Origin: a virus
DNA: 27,510 nt
Virus record (IMG/VR): IMGVR_UViG_3300036830_000417
Span: 1 to 27,510 of that record
Strand: one strand, 5' to 3'
Shown one piece after another: positions 26,009-27,510 of the stretch (positions within the stretch are counted from its first letter, which is position 1; every line of letters begins with the position of its first letter). The translations under genes were made by a program, and so were the position numbers. Below the pieces are notes generated by a model. The model saw only the letters and a list, made by a program, of their open reading frames with translations. It was not told the DNA's origin and did not search any database.

Positions 26009-27510
26009 TGTGCCCTCACGTTTCCATTCAGTCTAATCATGCTCGCCTGATGTGGAGCGAGGCAATTGGTCAGCTCGTAGCCATCGATGTCAAATTTCAC
26101 GTCGGTCGGCTGCACCGTCACATAGATGTGATTGTGGATGACAGGAGCTTGCCCTCCACCTGAAGAAGACGGATACTTGAACGCAGGCTGCGCAAAGTTG
26201 CTCTGAGATGGCATGCCTTTATTCATCCCTTTGAGCATGGCCTTGGTCTCTGAGGCTGTGAACACATCGCTACCACGTGGTAGCCTTGTCAGCTCCGGGC
26301 CTTTCTCACCCACGATGGCAAGCCCGCCTTTGAAGTTCTCAACGCCACCTGCAAAGCTGCCAACGCTGCCGCCGCCAGTGCTAGGCGTGCCGCTTGGGGT
26401 TATATGCTGAGCGTGCGCATTGCCAGCCGTCGCAAAATTGAGGAGGTCTGCAGAGGCATTCACCAAGGACGCATCAAAATCATTCATCCACCCGACCGCA
26501 GTAGTCAACCAATCAACAATAGATGTTAATGCATCTATTCCCATATTTATGTTTTTTACGAATGCATCAATCCCAAAGCCAACAACATCAATTGCACTTT
26601 TTAATCCATCCATCTTGCCCTTGGTCTCAACGCCTGAAACACCAAGTGTGTCAATTGCAGGGATGAGTATAGGCGAGATTTTGTCCCAGAGCTTACCTAG
26701 GGACGTTGTGAGCTTGCCCGTGCTTTTCTCGAAGCTGTCCCAATGTGGCATCACATCATTCTTGATAATGTTGCCTAGAGACGTAAAGACAGGTACTACA
26801 TTTTGTGAGATCCAATTCCATAGATTGGTAAGGTCGGTCTGCAGGCCTTTTGAGCTATCAGCCCAGGTGAGAAAATCGGTTGCGAGCGTACCGACCACGC
26901 CGCCGATTCCAGACAAAGCAGGCAGTAGATCTTTGGATATAATCGGCAAAAGGAATTTGATAGCAAATCCTATCCCTACGAAAATCTTCCCTCCTAGATC
27001 CATCAATGTTGGTCCATTTTGCTTGAGCCAAGCGCCAAATCCCACGAACATGTCTAAAAGCTGCTTAGATATTGGCTTGAGAAGAGGGCCCATATCCTTG
27101 ATAAAGCCATTTAGCCCATTTATTGCAGGTGTAACATAATTGTCGATAGCATCGCCTATGCTCGACATAACACCCGAGAAAGTTAGACCTGAGTCTCCAA
27201 TTGATTTGAAGAGAGTGCCAATAGGGGAGAAAGTTGTCCAGAGACCGAATATTGAGCCTCCCAAATCAAGAGCAGCTTTACCGAGGTGTCCGAGTACATC
27301 CCCCATCTTCTGCCAAACAGGGAGTTCCATAGCCTTTTTTACATCTTGAAATGCTGTTTTTAACTTATTATCAATTGTGTCACCAAATTTGTGTACATCC
27401 TCAGCAGCTTTCGCTATAGCCCCACCAAGCTTGAAAAAGCCGTCACCAATGAGAGTCTGCAGCGGGCTCTTTGTCTTGACCATGACACCATTGACAATAT
27501 CGAATGACTT
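26005..27510 (-). CDS. Tape-measure protein, C-terminal part
   Basis: The frame is open to the window edge (KSFDIVNGVMVKTKSPLQ...), so the gene begins outside; the ATG at 27483 is probably internal. The C-terminal part carries the tape-measure hallmark: FAGGVENFKGGLAIVGEKGP, then ELTRLPRGSDVFTASETKAM. Before that lie long hydrophobic amphipathic stretches (FVGFGAWLKQNGPTLMDLGG, VVPVFTSLGNIIKND). Tape measures set siphovirus tail length and are typically over 700 residues, so several hundred residues are missing. It ends in a 4-base overlap with the hub gene. Confidence 0.9.
   Translation of the reverse strand, partial: KSFDIVNGVMVKTKSPLQTLIGDGFFKLGGAIAKAAEDVHKFGDTIDNKLKTAFQDVKKAMELPVWQKMGDVLGHLGKAALDLGGSIFGLWTTFSPIGTLFKSIGDSGLTFSGVMSSIGDAIDNYVTPAINGLNGFIKDMGPLLKPISKQLLDMFVGFGAWLKQNGPTLMDLGGKIFVGIGFAIKFLLPIISKDLLPALSGIGGVVGTLATDFLTWADSSKGLQTDLTNLWNWISQNVVPVFTSLGNIIKNDVMPHWDSFEKSTGKLTTSLGKLWDKISPILIPAIDTLGVSGVETKGKMDGLKSAIDVVGFGIDAFVKNINMGIDALTSIVDWLTTAVGWMNDFDASLVNASADLLNFATAGNAHAQHITPSGTPSTGGGSVGSFAGGVENFKGGLAIVGEKGPELTRLPRGSDVFTASETKAMLKGMNKGMPSQSNFAQPAFKYPSSSGGGQAPVIHNHIYVTVQPTDVKFDIDGYELTNCLAPHQASMIRLNGNVRAQ

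Noticed and set aside
26420-27139. 239-residue plus-strand frame opposite the tape measure
   Set aside because: It is a shadow of the tape-measure gene, which shows clear family motifs; no ribosome site.
1-27510. tRNA genes, insertion sequences, complete integrase or attachment site
   Set aside because: None could be recognised by eye. The only recombinase hint is the partial frame at 3-257. No direct repeats of att type were found.

Overview
The window reads as part of a temperate, siphovirus-like phage or prophage. About 14 kb of short early and regulatory genes, mostly on the plus strand, converge at about 14.42-14.45 kb with about 13 kb of minus-strand late genes for tail, receptor binding and lysis. 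Nearly all genes have strong AAAGGAGG-type ribosome sites and many promoters are near-consensus sigma70 type. No host gene is visible. Base composition, Shine-Dalgarno style, and an FtsK-like ATPase paired with a DUF2637-like membrane protein suggest a Gram-positive-type or Chloroflexota (Ktedonobacteria-like) host. That host assignment is an inference only.

Left arm (1-3.6 kb): a partial gene that may be the C-terminal tail of a serine recombinase, two hypothetical genes, then a leftward block that includes a 59-residue two-helix membrane protein. A switch-like region follows. A leftward unit (64-aa protein and XRE repressor) and a rightward TTG-initiated MerR-like DNA-binding protein diverge from two back-to-back TTGACA promoters, whose -35 boxes form the two arms of one inverted repeat.

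Middle (3.6-9.5 kb): an HNH nuclease fused to an XRE domain, coiled-coil genes, and a tightly overlapping operon. The operon opens with a leader in which the ribosome site of the first gene is base-paired, possibly in a pseudoknot. It carries small genes, an FtsK/SpoIIIE-type ATPase and a four-helix membrane protein with a DNA-binding tail. Three small genes follow, each preceded by nearly the same ribosome-binding block.

Regulatory and accessory cassettes (9.5-14.4 kb): short transcription units, most with their own promoter, an inverted repeat over the promoter and a terminator. An 11-18 bp repeat, TGCATGACGGG(CATGAAC), sits just after three successive terminators. Between two of these, at 10684-10814, lies an apparent small-RNA gene. 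It carries two CRISPR-repeat-like units (a hairpin followed by ATTGAAAC) with compensatory stem changes, between a promoter-like sequence and a strong terminator. This is the most interesting signal in the window.

Late region (27.5 down to 14.4 kb, minus strand): the end of a tape-measure protein, a 1520-aa hub or receptor-binding protein with lectin-like insertions, a stand-alone beta module, a pectate-lyase-like tailspike, a plus-strand moron with its own promoter, a LamG and 14-residue-repeat fibre split by a -1 frameshift, two accessory proteins, a GH25 endolysin and several small membrane proteins (XhlA-like and holin candidates). One beta module occurs three times in this region, suggesting shuffling of receptor-binding parts.
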